NCBI GenBank assembly: GCA_036873135.1
Contig: JAPTYO010000014.1
Coordinates: 496,001 to 560,000, forward strand
Source of the DNA: Clarkia xantiana subsp. parviflora
Taxonomy: Eukaryota; Streptophyta; Magnoliopsida; Myrtales; Onagraceae
Direction of reading: 5' to 3'
DNA: 64,000 nt
Shown: piece by piece, positions 23,715-36,866 of the stretch
How positions within the stretch are numbered: position 1 is the first letter of the stretch
Layout of the letters: every line of letters starts with the position of its first letter
The notes under the pieces: generated by a model
Told to the model about the DNA's origin: nothing
Seen by the model: the letters and a program-made list of their open reading frames with translations, nothing else
The model's database searches: none
Position numbers and translations under genes: made by a program

Positions 23715-25129
23715 ATCTCTTTCTCACTTAGCTGCCATTGATGTGGTTGCCTTCAAATTTTGGCTTCTCCTTTTGTTAATTGTTTGTTGTAGCTGTAATT
23801 TCACTTGTGCAGTATCACAACAGTTGGTTTGATTTCATTTGCAACTAACATGTATATGAAATTTTCGATTTGTTCCTTCGATTATCTGCAGTGTCCGGTT
23901 CCCAGTTCGTGTAAGAATCGTTTTTGTGTATATAAACTAGGGTTAAGAATCTAATCACATTTGAAGTTTGCACCATATTGTTTTTAGATGACCCAGGTTT
24001 ACATTTTTACTAATAGGTGTTTCCGATTTCGTTTTCGTTGCTTTATGGTAGCAGAAGTGATCATTTATTTTTTTTTATCTTCTTTAAATGCTCTTGATGT
24101 TGAATTTTATAGAGCTACTAGATCAAAATCCGTCAAATTTAACAGAAACAACGAACGAAAAAACAACAAAAATGAAACTTAAGACACATATTAATAACAA
24201 TTTAAACATGCGACTCTTAAAAGTAATATGGTGCAAATTTAAGACTTAATTAGATTCTTAACCCTATTAACTATAAAGCCTACTTGTTCCAAAATGCTTT
24301 TATATGTAGCAAAATTGGAATCCATTGATGGTTCTACCAAGTTACATTAGTTTCTAATTCAAGGGGAAAATAGCACATGTCCTCCTAACTTTTGGGCTAA
24401 AACTAGTAGTCCATTAAATATCGTCTTGAGCACATCACATGCATATTACAAGTGATGACACTATTTTTAGTTAATAATCAAAATAACCTTACATCCGTGA
24501 TCTCTGATTGAACTTTAATAATATTTTTTGTTTTAAAATAATTATATACTTACAGGTTTTTAAGTTATTGAGTCACTATATATATATATATATATATATA
24601 TAAGTTTCATAAAAGAAAGTATTGATATGGCAAAAAAAAAAGACACTAAAAGTATTGATATCTAGTTTTTTTACCTAATACACATATTTATTACCGAAAA
24701 GTCAGACAAAAATGCCCTTAATTACTCACGGAACGTTATAATATTATATAATTACCAAATTTTCACTTCATATAGATTTTTTATTGAGTAATTAAGGTAA
24801 CTAATTAATTATTGGAAGCATCCGCGGAAAATACAACTTTATTTCCCATCACTGTTATTCTAATTCTACTAATTAAACCGCATGAATAACAATCAAACCC
24901 TACACTAATTGCTTGGTGTAGCTATAAATCAGCCCCATTATAATTAGTTTCTTTAATTAACGAAATTAAGAGTATATATTTATATATAATATCAATATTA
25001 CATTAATTAATTATAGCGTATTCCATTTTAAGAATCCATGCATTGAATCTTTTTAAGATTCCATACATACTTCAAACTCATCTCCCTCTCTAGCTCTAAC
25101 CACCGCCGGAACTCCGCCGGAAAATAACG
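23715..25129. other. Intergenic: NIPA-type 3' flank to AMT promoter
   Basis: Contains a Mutator-type MITE (23940-24264), a TA run (about 24580-24602) and AT-rich DNA. The last 60 bases before 25130 are a pyrimidine-rich leader. No gene is recognised. Confidence 0.55.
23940..24264. mobile_element. Mutator-type MITE, GGGTTAAG family, copy 1 (325 bp)
   Basis: Terminal inverted repeats start GGGTTAAGAATCTAAT on both strands and continue, diverged, to TTTGCACCATATT. The flanks TATAAACTA (23931-23939) and TATTAACTA (24265-24273) match at eight of nine bases, fitting the 9-bp target duplication of Mutator-like elements. The interior shares CAAATTTAACAGAAA-like sequence with the copy at 50821-51203 and has no coding capacity. 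Confidence 0.75.
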
Positions 25130-28100
25130 ATGGTCGTTCCGATCGCCTACCAAGGCGGCTCCGCGGCGGTGCCGGACTGGCTAAACAAAGGCGACAACGC
25201 CTGGCAAATGACCTCCGCCACCCTCGTCGGCCTCCAAAGCGTCCCCGGCCTCGTAATCCTCTACGGCAGCATCGTGAAGAAGAAATGGGCCGTCAACTCC
25301 GCCTTCATGGCGCTCTACGCCTTCGCCGCCGTCATCATCTGCTGGGTGGCGTGGGCCTACAAGATGTCGTTCGGAGAGAAGCTCCTCCCCTTCTGGGGCA
25401 AGGCGGGGCCGGCGCTAGGGCAGAAATTCCTCATCCGACAGGCGATTATCCCGGAGACGGCGCATTATAACGGCGTCGGAGAGGTGGAGACGGCGGCGGC
25501 GGAGCCGTTTTATCCGATGGCCACCGTTGTGTGGTTCCAGTGCGTGTTCGCGTGCATAACGCTGATACTGGTCGCCGGATCGTTGCTGGGGAGGATGAAT
25601 ATAAAGGCGTGGATGATTTTCGTGCCGCTGTGGCTGACATTATCGTACACTGTCGGAGCTTTTAGTCTTTGGGGCGGCGGGTTCTTGTTCCACTGGGGAG
25701 TTATCGACTACTGCGGCGGCTATGTCATCCACTTGTCGTCCGGTGTCGCTGGCTTAACTGCTGCTTATTGGGTAAGTTCACTTGGACTGTCGGAGATTCA
25801 CTTAGATTGTCAGAGATTCACTTGGATTCCGGTTACCATATAATATTAAGCTAAGAATCTAAAAGCAATATAACAATATTGTCATGTTAAATTAGTTGAT
25901 TTATATTTTATTCTCTTAGAACTGATCAAACTAAATATATTTTTTAAACATCCCACAAGTAATAAATTTGATATTTTTAAAAAAATTGAAAACATGTTTT
26001 TACTGACACCCATTTTAACCTCAAAATGGCTAAAAGCAACAAATTTAATAGTTAGATATCGAAAATCAACATTTTAAATTTAAAATAGCAATTAGCACTA
26101 TAACGTATAGTTGATATTGTTTTAAGATCTTAACCCTAGATGATTTATTTAATTACTACAAAAGTACTTTAACTTTGCATAACTAGATAAAAGTTATCCG
26201 AAGTTTAATTTTTTTTTTTTTTTATATTTGTATTTTTAATTTTTAATAATAATTTATGTATATGTTGGTGGGTACAATTTTATATTTACCTATTGTACTA
26301 TTTTTTTCTCCAAATTTGACTGTTAAAAATTGGTAGAAATCATAAATTCTCAAAGAATTAGCTGGTTTATACAATGTATAATAATATTTTAAATCAAATC
26401 AAAGTGAAAATATATACAAGTATTTCTCAGATTGACACAAATACTCGCCCCCTACATTGCGCCGAAACCCTAGAAATGACAGTTTTTAAACATTTAATGC
26501 AGGTGGGCCCAAGAACAACCAAGGACAGAGAGAGGTTCCCGCCGAACAATGTTCTACTGATGTTGGCCGGAGCAGGGCTGTTATGGATGGGATGGGCGGG
26601 TTTCAACGGCGGCGGTCCTTACGCGGCCAACGTCGACTCCTCCATGGCGGTTATAAACACTAACATCTGCGCAGCCACCAGTCTGCTCATCTGGACATGG
26701 CTTGACGTCTTCTTCTTCAAGAAACCCTCCGTCATCGGCGCCGTCTGTGGCATGATCACCGGCCTCGTCTGTATCACACCGGGAGCTGGTACGTCACCAT
26801 TATTATTATTATTTTCTCACTGAATTTATAATTGGCAAAATTTATAATAATTCCTGATCGCAATAGTCAACTCAAACCCTAAAATTCAAATCACGTGATG
26901 CTTTTTTACAAAAAAAATTGGCCAAAGGTGATATATATATATATATATACTTTTGACTATATATATATAATATCTTAATTAACTGTAGTAACTAATAAAG
27001 GTAGCAATATCTTTTTTTTGCCACTAGCAATAGCTTCATATATAAGAAGTTAAAAAAATATGAGATCGAAAATAAGTAATATAATTGAGAGGATTAGTGA
27101 CATGATAGTCAAATTTTATTTTATAATAATAAGTAATATTTTCAATAAATATAATTATGTTAAAATAAATAAATCAGATAATGACACTACTTAAATGTTA
27201 AATCTACGATTATTATAGTTATTATTAATAATTGTTGAGTTTATGAGTCCAAAAACTAATATTATTAGTCACATCATGACTCACATCATTACACAAATTC
27301 ACAAAATTAGACTATATTAAATTATTCTGTTACACGTATTTTATTTTGTGTTAGGTGTATAATATTATTATTGTATTTGAACATATATTCTTTACTTTTA
27401 TTCAAAATAATATACAATATTTGTTGTTATCTCAATTTTTTTCTACATTAAACTCATTTACAACAATCAACAATAAAACACAAATATTTTTTAGTGTATA
27501 TATATATAATATTTTTAAAAAAATATCAAATAACTAATATATATATAATATGGGATTATTACAACAGGTCTAGTGCAAGGTTGGGCCGCCATAATTATGG
27601 GCATTTTATCCGGCAGCGTGCCGTGGTTCACAATGATGATTGTCCACAAGCGGTCCAAAATTCTCCAGAAGATCGACGACACCTTCGCCGTCTTCCACAC
27701 CCACGCCGTCGCCGGCTACCTCGGCGGCATCCTCACCGGAATATTTGCCGAGCCGGAGCTCTGCGCCATGTTCCTCCCCGTCACCAACACTCGCGGCGCC
27801 ATCTACGACGGCTCCGGTTGGATCCAGATAATGAAACAGGTAGGCACAAAACTATTTATAATAGCTCCTCAACTTTTAATAATTTGTCATTTTAGACTCT
27901 AAATATATAATTATCTCTATTTTAGCACATTAAAATCTTTTATGAACTAGTTCAGAAATTGATTTTTTTTTTTTTAAATAAAAAATAAGCCGGTTCGAAC
28001 CTATTTTGAATTCGTTTTAACCAGTTTTGAGTCAGTTCAGCCTATTTTTTTTTTAAAGAAAAAAGTAATTTTAAAAATGTGATTGGTCTGATTTTACCCT

Positions 28101-29286
28101 TAAAATGTGATTTTTTTTCCTGAATTGATTTCGACCGGACCGGCTTTTTTTTTACCATTCTTAATATTTGCTCGCTACTCTTTTGAAAGGTTAATAGTTA
28201 AATTAGTACTGGAACTTTGATCAATTTAAAAATCTCTACTTAACTTTAGTTTACTTGAACTTTTAATTTTAAAGCAAATTGCTACACCTGTTTCAATTTC
28301 ATTCATATTAGCTAGAAAATGTGCATGTTTTAGTCACGTGGGGGCTTTTCGTGTGTATCCATTATAGATTCAAATTAAAAGTATTGCAACATAACACCTT
28401 CAATTGAATGCTCGATTGAACTTCCGCCCACTTCGAACGTTATTTTTCAATATGGAGCATCAAATTAAATGTATTTCATTGCAATACTTTCAATTTATGG
28501 TTGAATATATCTTTTCATTGCAATACTTTCAATTTACGGTTGAATATAACTTAAAAGTATTGCAACAAAACATTTTCAATTGAATGCTCGATTTTTGGAT
28601 TTCTACCCACAAATAGTGCCTTTCAATATTAAGCATCCAGTTAAAGGTATTCAATTGCAATACTTTCGATTTATGTTTAAATCCATGTTGGGATCAAAGA
28701 AAGGACCCCGCATGACGTAAACATACTCATCTTTCACCTAATTTAACATGAACTGAAGCAGATATAGCAATTTGTTTGAAAAATGAAAGGTCATATATAT
28801 AGCCCTCAAGTAACAATTTAGGTACAATGAAATGACACCACATGACAGAAATATGCTCATTTTCTGTCTAATTTAACGGAACTTAAGCAGATATAACAAT
28901 TTGTTCGAACATTGAAAGTTCATCTAGCCCTTAAATAACAATTTGTAAACTGATCAAACTTCATATAGTGAGTTCGTTATTAACCCTTTTCATAATTTTT
29001 AATAATTTATTCGATACTATAATAGGCTGCCGGTGGCGCTTTTGTTATCGTGTGGAACATCATCGTGACCTCCATCATATGCGTCGGAATCGGGCTGGTG
29101 GTGCCGCTGCGCATGCCGGAGGAGGAGCTCCTCATCGGAGACGACGCCGTTCACGGCGAGGAGGCCTACGCGCTGTGGGGCGACGGCGAGAAGTACGATA
29201 TCACGGCGCATGGATTTTCCGATGACACAAAGCATTCTCGGGGAGGGCAACATCAGATCTCCAATGGAGCTACTCAGATAGTGTAA
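25130..29286 (+). CDS. AMT: Ammonium transporter, AMT2/AMT3 clade
   Basis: Exons 25130-25771, 26503-26788, 27568-27839 and 29026-29286 give 486 residues, usual for the family. It reads as an Amt/Mep/Rh protein of about 11 helices: [20 protein letters not shown] near the N-terminus, [16 protein letters not shown] with the first pore histidine, [18 protein letters not shown], and [18 protein letters not shown] with the second pore histidine. The wording of these motifs and the tail [16 protein letters not shown] place it with AMT2/AMT3-type rather than AMT1-type proteins. The expected role is NH4+/NH3 uptake at the plasma membrane. Coding exons are strikingly GC-rich, while the three introns (731, 779 and 1186 bp) are very AT-rich. 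The ATG follows a leader ending GGAAAATAACG. Which AMT2/AMT3 paralogue this is cannot be decided here. Confidence 0.93.
25781..25830. repeat. 20-bp tandem repeat next to the AMT intron 1 donor
   Basis: CTTGGACTGTCGGAGATTCA (25781-25800) is repeated with two changes at 25801-25820 and begins again at 25821. The array starts nine bases after the intron 1 GT. Confidence 0.75.
28376..28945. repeat. Direct-repeat cluster in AMT intron 3
   Basis: Two blocks of about 130 bp starting at the GTATTGCAAC marker (28381 and 28557) share TTCAATTGAATGCTCGAT and both end near TTGCAATACTTTC, so each is also bounded by a short inverted repeat. A second pair follows (28711-28830 and 28842-28945), sharing TCTAATTTAAC and AGCAGATATA. 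Nothing coding is present. Confidence 0.7.
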
Positions 29287-29408
29287 TAAAGGGATATTAT
29301 GTGTTATTTAAGTTTAATTAATATCATTTTATGGTTATGACATTGTTAATTATATTTAGATTTATATTTGGATGATGTAGTATGAAATTGATTTAATTAT
29401 ATTTAAAC

Positions 29409-29924
29409 AGGGTTAAATATTGAATATCTAGCTAGACTTTTACTAAATAGTTAGCTGAACTTTCCCGCACGTAGCAGTAAGGTAGCTCTGATTTTGTTTG
29501 TTTGGTTAAAAACTAAGCTAATTCATCACGTAAGAAGCACGTGATGATGCTTAAACAATAAAATTTCATACGTCGTAAACCCTGGTTGTCGAGAACCGCA
29601 GAGAACTACTTATTCGAGTATTTCAAAAACTGAAATTGCATCTGTCAAAGAAAATCGATCTGAATAATATATGGTTGAATTGTTTCGGTAGAAAAATGGG
29701 CATTCAGAAAAAAAAAAAAAGCGAAGTGTATTATGGTCAGGAGTATGATGTCACAAATTTCAATCGTTCACTTGCATAATTTGTTTAGTTTTTAACTAAC
29801 AAATTAACATAGCTACCTAATTGCTACTTTCAGGAAAGTTCAACTAGTTATTTGCTTCATAAAAAAAAGTTGGCTAGCTATTTAAACTTTTAAGAAAATT
29901 CAGCTATCTATTTGATATTTAACT
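29409..29924. mobile_element. Foldback Mutator-type MITE (516 bp)
   Basis: The ends are inverted copies over about 130 bp: left AGGGTTAAATATTGAATAT, right (reverse strand) AGTTAAATATCAAATAG, with matching internal blocks such as TTGAACTTTCCTGAAAGTAG against CTGAACTTTCCCGCACGTAG. The flanks TATTTAAAC (29400-29408) and TATTTGAAC (29925-29933) agree at eight of nine bases. The interior has CACGTGATGATG and no coding sequence. It lies about 120 bp after the AMT stop codon, so it may be part of the AMT 3' UTR. Confidence 0.7.
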
Positions 29925-30656
29925 TATTTGAACTATTATAATTATGCTTGATTAATTAAAAAATCATGTGGAGAATTATGTAATTCTAAATTTCATAACA
30001 CACCATAATACAAAAATAATTATTCCACTTAATTTAGTATAATATGTTTTACTTTGGAATAGTATAATAAAATAGGTATTACATTTTTTTGAATGGCATA
30101 TACTATTATATATTTTTAATTTATATACACATAGTATTAAATTATTATTAATCAATAAGATGAATATGTTTTTTTAATATACATTAATTTAAGAAAATAT
30201 GTTTTTAATTCAATAATATTATAGCAACTCAATGACTAATTTATTTAAGTACAGTAATATTTTTTGCACACATACTGTCTATATCGATTAATTTGTAATT
30301 ACATAACACAATCGAAAATTGTACTACTATTTAACATACTAACAAATCTATTTCATTATATAATGTTTTTTAGAACATTTATTAAATTTTATTTTACTCT
30401 GATGTTATGTGATTAATTATATAAAAAAATATATATTGATTAATTATCAACACACTCATCACGTGTCCATATATAGTACATATATTATTTAAGCAACGAA
30501 ACTCTTAAATAGAGCTTGTTAGATGAAACAAGAGACTTCCCATGTTTGGTTTGGTGTTAAAATATGTATTGTTTATATACTAAAATGGCTATTTGATAAA
30601 GTTAGTGGGTGGCCATGAAGTGTGCATTAACAAATATAGGATCTCTCTTATGTAAG

Positions 30657-30660
<4 letters not shown>

Positions 30661-30723
<63 letters not shown>
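30661..30723. repeat. TA microsatellite (about 31 repeats)
   Basis: Uninterrupted TA dinucleotides over about 63 bp. Confidence 0.95.
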
Positions 30724-30729
<6 letters not shown>

Positions 30730-31371
30730 CTTAAAATAATGCCACCATTTTCATCGCATTATTAATTTATTATGTTCCAAATATGATATGGGGTCGGTTG
30801 GTTATTATTATGACAATTCCAAATTCATTATAACCTCACGTTATCGTGTGGGTGGTATTTGACCTTAATTTATAGTTATATATTATAAAAAAAAGTGCAC
30901 AATATTACATGTCACGATAATAAAATATTAAATGTTAATATCCAAATATATTTATATGTAACATTCATTCATTGGTGCACTATGTTTTTACATATTTATA
31001 ATAAGCATCATATTAATTATTTAATTTATTACTGTAATATTATTACTTAGGAATAAGGATAGTAATTATGACAATTAAAAAATTGTTGCTATTGCCGAAA
31101 TATTTTTAGATATAAACCTTTTTCATGGACAAAAGAAACAAAACGAGTTTAAATTATTTAGTATATCTTTGAGTTCTCAATATTTCTGGTCCAACAACAT
31201 ATTAAAATGGTAAAATGGTTGTAGATTTAGAAAAAAAAAAAATTGTGCATGTGATGTTTAATTAATTAATTAGTTAATTTACGTTAGTAAATGAACCAAC
31301 TAACTACATATCACATGGATACCGTGTCCATATAGAAATGGCTGGAAACTATATATGTATATCCCTTTCTC

Positions 31372-31372
<1 letters not shown>

Positions 31373-31453
<81 letters not shown>

Positions 31454-31454
31454 T
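31373..31454. repeat. ATT trinucleotide microsatellite (about 27 repeats)
   Basis: A perfect ATT run of about 82 bp. It generates an artificial polyleucine frame on the plus strand. Confidence 0.97.
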
Positions 31455-32972
31455 ATGAGTCTACATCAAACAAGTGATATCTATCAAGTATTTATTGGAT
31501 TCATATTCGTTATTTTATGGAGTAAATGAAGCCAACACACATTTCAAAGTTGTTCGAGAATATGTTACTACTTTGCGTATACGACACATGCTAGCTATAA
31601 TGTTTTATCGGTAACGTAATAGTTAATATTCAACCATTACTTACATTGGATCTTAGTACGATATAAATAATAATAATATTATTAAAGTAGTCTTTATTTG
31701 GAACTACATTATTATTATTTAATTGGTTTCTTGTTGAGTTGTCTAATCTAGTAGGATTGGATATGATAAAAAAAAATTGGCCAATTGGATATGATAATTA
31801 AATTGGTCATTAGCAGACGTGTTGTCCATATTTGAACATTGAATTAAGCATTATTTGTTTTAATAGTAACTAATCGATATGTCATTAGCCAGAAACAGAT
31901 TAATTAGCAGCCTCACTGAAGTCATTAAAAAGTCTTGATTAGCTGCCTAATGACCTTGATCCATCTATCTAAATTCAAAGTAGTTACATTTTTTAGGTTA
32001 AAAATTGTACATCACAAAAATATTAAGAAGGTCCATTGTCATAGTGTGGCTATGACTCGAAGAAATGAGCTAGAACTTATTTTATGAATGACAAACCCAA
32101 TCTTTATGGTAAAATTTAATTCACTTATATTAATAATTAACATCTTATTATTCCTAAAATTAATTTTCACCTTATTTACATCTTTACAATAAATTATTTT
32201 AAATATAATATAACAATTTATAAATTATTATAGGTATAATATAATAATGTAAATTAATTTCTAAAATTAATTCTAATGGTATAAACATTATTAATTCATA
32301 ATATATACATGAATATATAAAATTATGTTGAATTGTATTATTAATTATCTTTCATTTTTTGTTAAGTATTATTATATGATCGTATTATATTCATTATTTT
32401 GGTAAAAATTTATTTGAATTAACAAATAAAAGGGATAACAGTCAAAAACAAAACAAAAGAGGTAGTGGCCCACCAAAAGAGAAAAGTAATCTCTCTCTCA
32501 TCTTTATTATTAATAATGTTCATCTTCTTCATTGTTCAAAAACGAGAAGAACCAGCTAGCACTAGCAGAAGATGAACCAGGCGGCCGGTCGGCGTTCGAA
32601 ATTCTTGGTTTTATTTTCTTTGTCAAGTTTAATTTACAGATCTGAACATTGGGGCAAGCATACGATTATCACAGATTTCAGAGGGGGCAAAGTCAAGCAA
32701 ATCCGATTTTTATCTATAAATTACAAATATATTTTGAGCTTTCATGGAGGTCAGGAGGGGCAAGTGCCCCCTCTGGACCTCTCATAGCTCCGACCCTGAT
32801 TGTTGCTTATCTGAATTGCTCACCATCTGTTTGCTGAAATGCCAGTGATGCAATTTAGTTAAGTTTTATGTACTAACTGGATCTTATTCTTGTGCAGATT
32901 GGTGGGTGCTCGTTGAAGCAAATACAAATCAACTAAAACTGCTGCTGTAAGTGTTCTTGTGGAACTGAGAAG

Positions 32973-35900
32973 ATGGATGATCATGGAAACAACGTCGACC
33001 ATGGTGATGACGACGTAGACATCGAAAACGAGGGGTTGATGGATGGGAAGGAGATTGAGAGATATTGGTCGGAGGTTTCTGACAAGAACTTTGGATTCAG
33101 GGAGACTCTTCTGACCAAAAGGGTCAATACCACCTCCCAGATTGCTATTGTTGGTTCCAATACTTGTCCGATCGAGAGTCTTGACTATGAGTATGAATCT
33201 CGATCTCCATCTCACTATTGATAGATCAAATTTCTTCCTTTACATATGTATTTTTCCAAAATCCAAATTATAACAAGTGTCTACTTTTTGTAGTTATAGG
33301 CTTATAGCTTGCAGTTTCAGCTACTAGACATGGCAAGCTATAGATATACAAGATTGAATCTAGTAGAAAGAATTAATTGTATATGCATATATTTACTAAA
33401 CAAGACCTGATACACTAATGCATGTCTAAACCCAGTTAAGATACATTATTTTCAAAAGTGAATTTTTTTGCTTGGTGTTACAGTTCCTGTCTGATCTGCC
33501 TCTGTGTTTATACATTTCCAGCAAAACCTGAATGTTCAAGAATTAGTGATGTGAGTTTTTACTTGTTTTCATATTTCTTTCAGGATAATTGAGAATGAAT
33601 TATTTAAGCAGGATTGGAGGTCAAGGAAGAAGGTTCAGATATTTCAGTATGTTTTTCTCAAGTGGGGATTTGCTCTCCTTATAGGGTTGATAACTGGACT
33701 TGTTGGTTTCTTCAATAACATTGCTGTGGAAAACATATCTGGCCTCAAGCTCCTGCTGACTGCTGATCTCATGGCCGATGAAAAGTGAGCCTGATTTCCT
33801 AACCCTGTAACATTTCTTTGCATCGGCAAATTATTTTACTTAAACAAATTGTTGCAGCGCAGATATTTCTTGGCTTTTATCACATTTGTAAGTATTAATG
33901 TGGTATTAGCACTGGCAGCTGCTTCGCTTTGTGCTTTCATTGCTCCAGCTGCTGCAGGTTCCGGGATTCCCGAGGTTAAGGCCTACCTTAATGGGATCGA
34001 TGCTTATTCAATTTTGGCTCCAAGTACCCTTTTTGTCAAGGTAATTTTGTTTTTTCTCTAAAAGAAATAGAAGCTAAATTTTAACCTACAAATCTGCATT
34101 GCTCAAGCTCTTAAGAGATTGAAAAACTTCGCTTTTCTGGGAAATAGGCGATTTCATTAGATATTCAGCAGTTTGTTGATATAGTAAAATGTGTTACCTT
34201 CACACTATACTTCACAGTTCACATGCTTATCTGATGCACTATCTTGGAGATAATATGATGTTCTATTGAGATTGAAGCCAGCCAGGTTCCTTATTTTGCA
34301 TTTGTATGTATCAGATATTCGGTTCGATCCTTGGAGTTTCTGCGGGATTCGTTGTGGGTAAAGAAGGGCCAATGGTACATACAGGTGCATGTATAGCTGC
34401 ATTACTCGGTCAGGGTGGGTCCCGTAAATACCATTTGACATGGAAGTGGCTAAGATTCTTCAAGAACGACCGAGACAGACGAGACCTCATCACTTGTGGA
34501 GCTGCAGCTGGTGTTGCTGCTGCTTTCCGTGCTCCAGTTGGCGGCGTCTTATTCGCCCTTGAAGAGGCTGCTTCATGGTCCGGCACCAGACAACCTCAAA
34601 GTTTGTTTTTTTGTTAAAAAAAAATTGAATCTTTTTTGTTGCAATTCTCAGGTGGAGAAGCGCTCTTTTATGGAGGACATTCTTCACAACAGCAGTTGTA
34701 GCGATTGTTCTAAGGGCTTTCATACAATACTGTAATACGGGTAGCTGTGGATTATTCGGGACGGGTGGTCTCATAATGTATGATGTTAGTTCTGCAAGTG
34801 TTACGTATTCTGCTTCTGATATGCTTGCCGTGCTATTTCTTGGAATAATCGGAGGCCTCTTGGGAAGCCTATATAATTACTTGATAGACAAGGTTCTTCG
34901 CATTTACAGCGTCATCAATGAGTAAGTCTTATTCCACTTCAGAATAATTTTCAAGTAATTTATATCATCTGGGTATGACACAATTATCATTGCATAGTAC
35001 AACTGATAGACACTATACCCTTTTGTCGACGTATAGAACTTGTATTTTATGCATTTCAAGATCGCCCAAATAAAATTTGTTACTTTTTTCTATCTCAGAA
35101 AAAAATTGTGTTCTTGTAGTTATAGAACCTTGAATCTACATGGGCTGCAAAACTCAATCTTTTTCTTGTTTTAACAACATTTTATCGTTACAGGCGCGGT
35201 GCTGGTTTCAAGCTATTGCTGGTGTTTGTTATCGTTGTTCTGACTTCGTGTTGTGCGTTCGGCCTCCCCTGGATCGTGGGGTGCAAAGCTTGCCCCACGG
35301 ATTCGTCAGTGAGCTGCCCTTCAACTTCTGGGAATTACAAGGGATTCCAGTGCAAATCGGGATACTTTAACGACCTTGCATCCCTCTTCATGAACACAAA
35401 CGATGATGCCATCAGGAACCTCTTTAGCACCAGCACCAAGAACGAGTTTCGCATCTCCACCCTCTTCATCTTCTTTGGCGCCATTTATTTCCTCGGCATC
35501 ATCACGTATGGAATCGCCATCCCTTCGGGTCTCTTCATCCCTGTGATCCTCGCAGGTACAAAACCGCATATTATGAAAGCATAGGACTATATTATTCGTC
35601 AGAAAAAGGCGCGATAGAGTCACTCCTTGTGTTGTAATACACTGTATGTTTGTGTACCACATTGGTTGGAAATAAAAGATTCGGAGCTTTAATAAGCAAG
35701 AGAGGTATTACTCAAGTCCAACTTGAATTTCTCCTTTCTGGGCCCAAGTGAGGACAACGGGCTCAATCAGGCTGAGTTGAGCTAGTGGGGAGTGGGACAG
35801 TCGCTCGGGTTTAGGGATGTGACCGTTATTTATATGAAATTATGAATCATTACTTTCTCGTGTCAGAAATCGTTAGCCCTGATTGATTGGAGTGTCTATG

Positions 35901-36866
35901 GTTGCAGGTGCCTGTTATGGTCGTCTAGTCGGGAGGCTCTTCGGATCCATATCACAGCTCGACACGGGTCTCTTTGCCCTCCTCGGGGCAGCGTCCTTCC
36001 TCGGTGGGACCATGCGGATGACTGTGTCACTTTGCGTCATCCTCCTCGAGCTCACCAACGACCTCCTCCTCCTCCCCCTCGTCATGCTCGTCCTTCTCGT
36101 CTCAAAAACCGTAGCCGACATATTCAACAAAGGCGTCTATGACCAAATAGTGAAGCTCAAGGGACTACCCTACATGGAGGCCCACGCCGAGCCTTACATG
36201 AGGCACCTCATAGCACGGGACGTTGTCTCGGGTCCACTGATCACTTTCTCCAGGATCGAAAAGGTCGGGACCATAATGCACGCTTTGAGATTTACAGGGC
36301 ACAATGGGTTCCCCGTGATTGAGGAACCGCCTTTCGTGGACTCACCCGAGCTATGCGGGCTCGTTTTGCGGTCCCACTTGGTCGTGTTGCTCAAGGGGAG
36401 GAATTTCTCGATAGATCCGGTCCCGTTCGAAGACGAAATCTTGAAGAAGTATGGCGCGTTCGATTTTGCCAAGCCCGGGTCGGGGAAGGGACTCAAGGTG
36501 GAGGACTTGGATATCGATGACGAAGAGATGGAGATGTATGTCGATCTCCACCCGATCACCAATGCCTCGCCGTACACTGTTGTCGAGACCATGTCTCTTG
36601 CGAAAGCATCGATCCTCTTCCGTCAGCTCGGGCTCCGCCATATGTGCTTGGTTCCTAAGAGTAAAAAGGTAATTTTTACATGTACAAAATCATATGAATA
36701 AATTGCAAAAATTAAAAGTTAGGTGTATAAATTGGAGGACTAAATTGTGGTGACTCGGTTTTACGATTATATGCAGAGGCCTCCGATCGTGGGAATTCTG
36801 ACACGACACGATTTCATGCCCGAGCACATCTTGGGACTTTACCCGCACATTAAGCCGCACAAGTAG
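32973..36866 (+). CDS. CLC-c: CLC-c type chloride channel/transporter
   Basis: Exons: 32973-33190, 33584-33784, 33863-34040, 34315-34577, 34652-34921, 35194-35555, 35908-36668 and 36777-36866, giving 780 residues. The CLC signatures are present: GSGIPEVKAYLNG, GKEGPMVHTG with the gating glutamate, and SGLFIPVILAGA. The serine in GSGIP, rather than the proline of nitrate-selective CLC-a, points to chloride preference. A glutamate in TKNEFRIS sits where the proton glutamate of exchangers lies. Two cytosolic CBS domains follow (about LPYMEAHAEPYMR to VLLKGRNF, and MYVDLHPIT to the C-terminus HDFMPEHILGLYPHIKP). The protein is expected in the tonoplast or another endomembrane, with a role in vacuolar Cl- storage and stomatal and salt responses. 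Intron 4 is only 74 bp and uses a GTCCGG donor, forced by the reading frame. The intron 2 acceptor is the second AG of GCAGCGCAG. Confidence 0.95.

Larger units (their letters stand above)
29287..32972. other. Repeat-rich intergenic region between AMT and CLC-c
   Basis: Holds a foldback MITE (29409-29924), a long TA microsatellite (30661-30723), an ATT microsatellite (31373-31454) and very AT-rich DNA (about 31600-32480) with no gene. From about 32520 the sequence looks like the CLC-c leader; a 71-codon frame at 32572-32787 sits in it and is probably leader or leader intron, with an AG acceptor near 32898. Confidence 0.55.

Noticed and set aside
25285..25640. Alternative frames on both strands inside AMT exon 1
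   Set aside because: They are by-products of the GC-rich codon use of the exon; the AMT frame has clear family motifs.
31338..31529. 63-codon frame with a polyleucine run
   Set aside because: It is translation of the ATT microsatellite at 31373-31454.
32572..32787. 71-codon frame upstream of CLC-c, considered as a first coding exon
   Set aside because: It stops before any in-frame splice to the CLC-c start, and the conserved CLC-c N-terminus begins at 32973. It includes GGGGCAAGTGCCCC and CTCATAGCTCCGACCCTG, which look like transposon-derived text.
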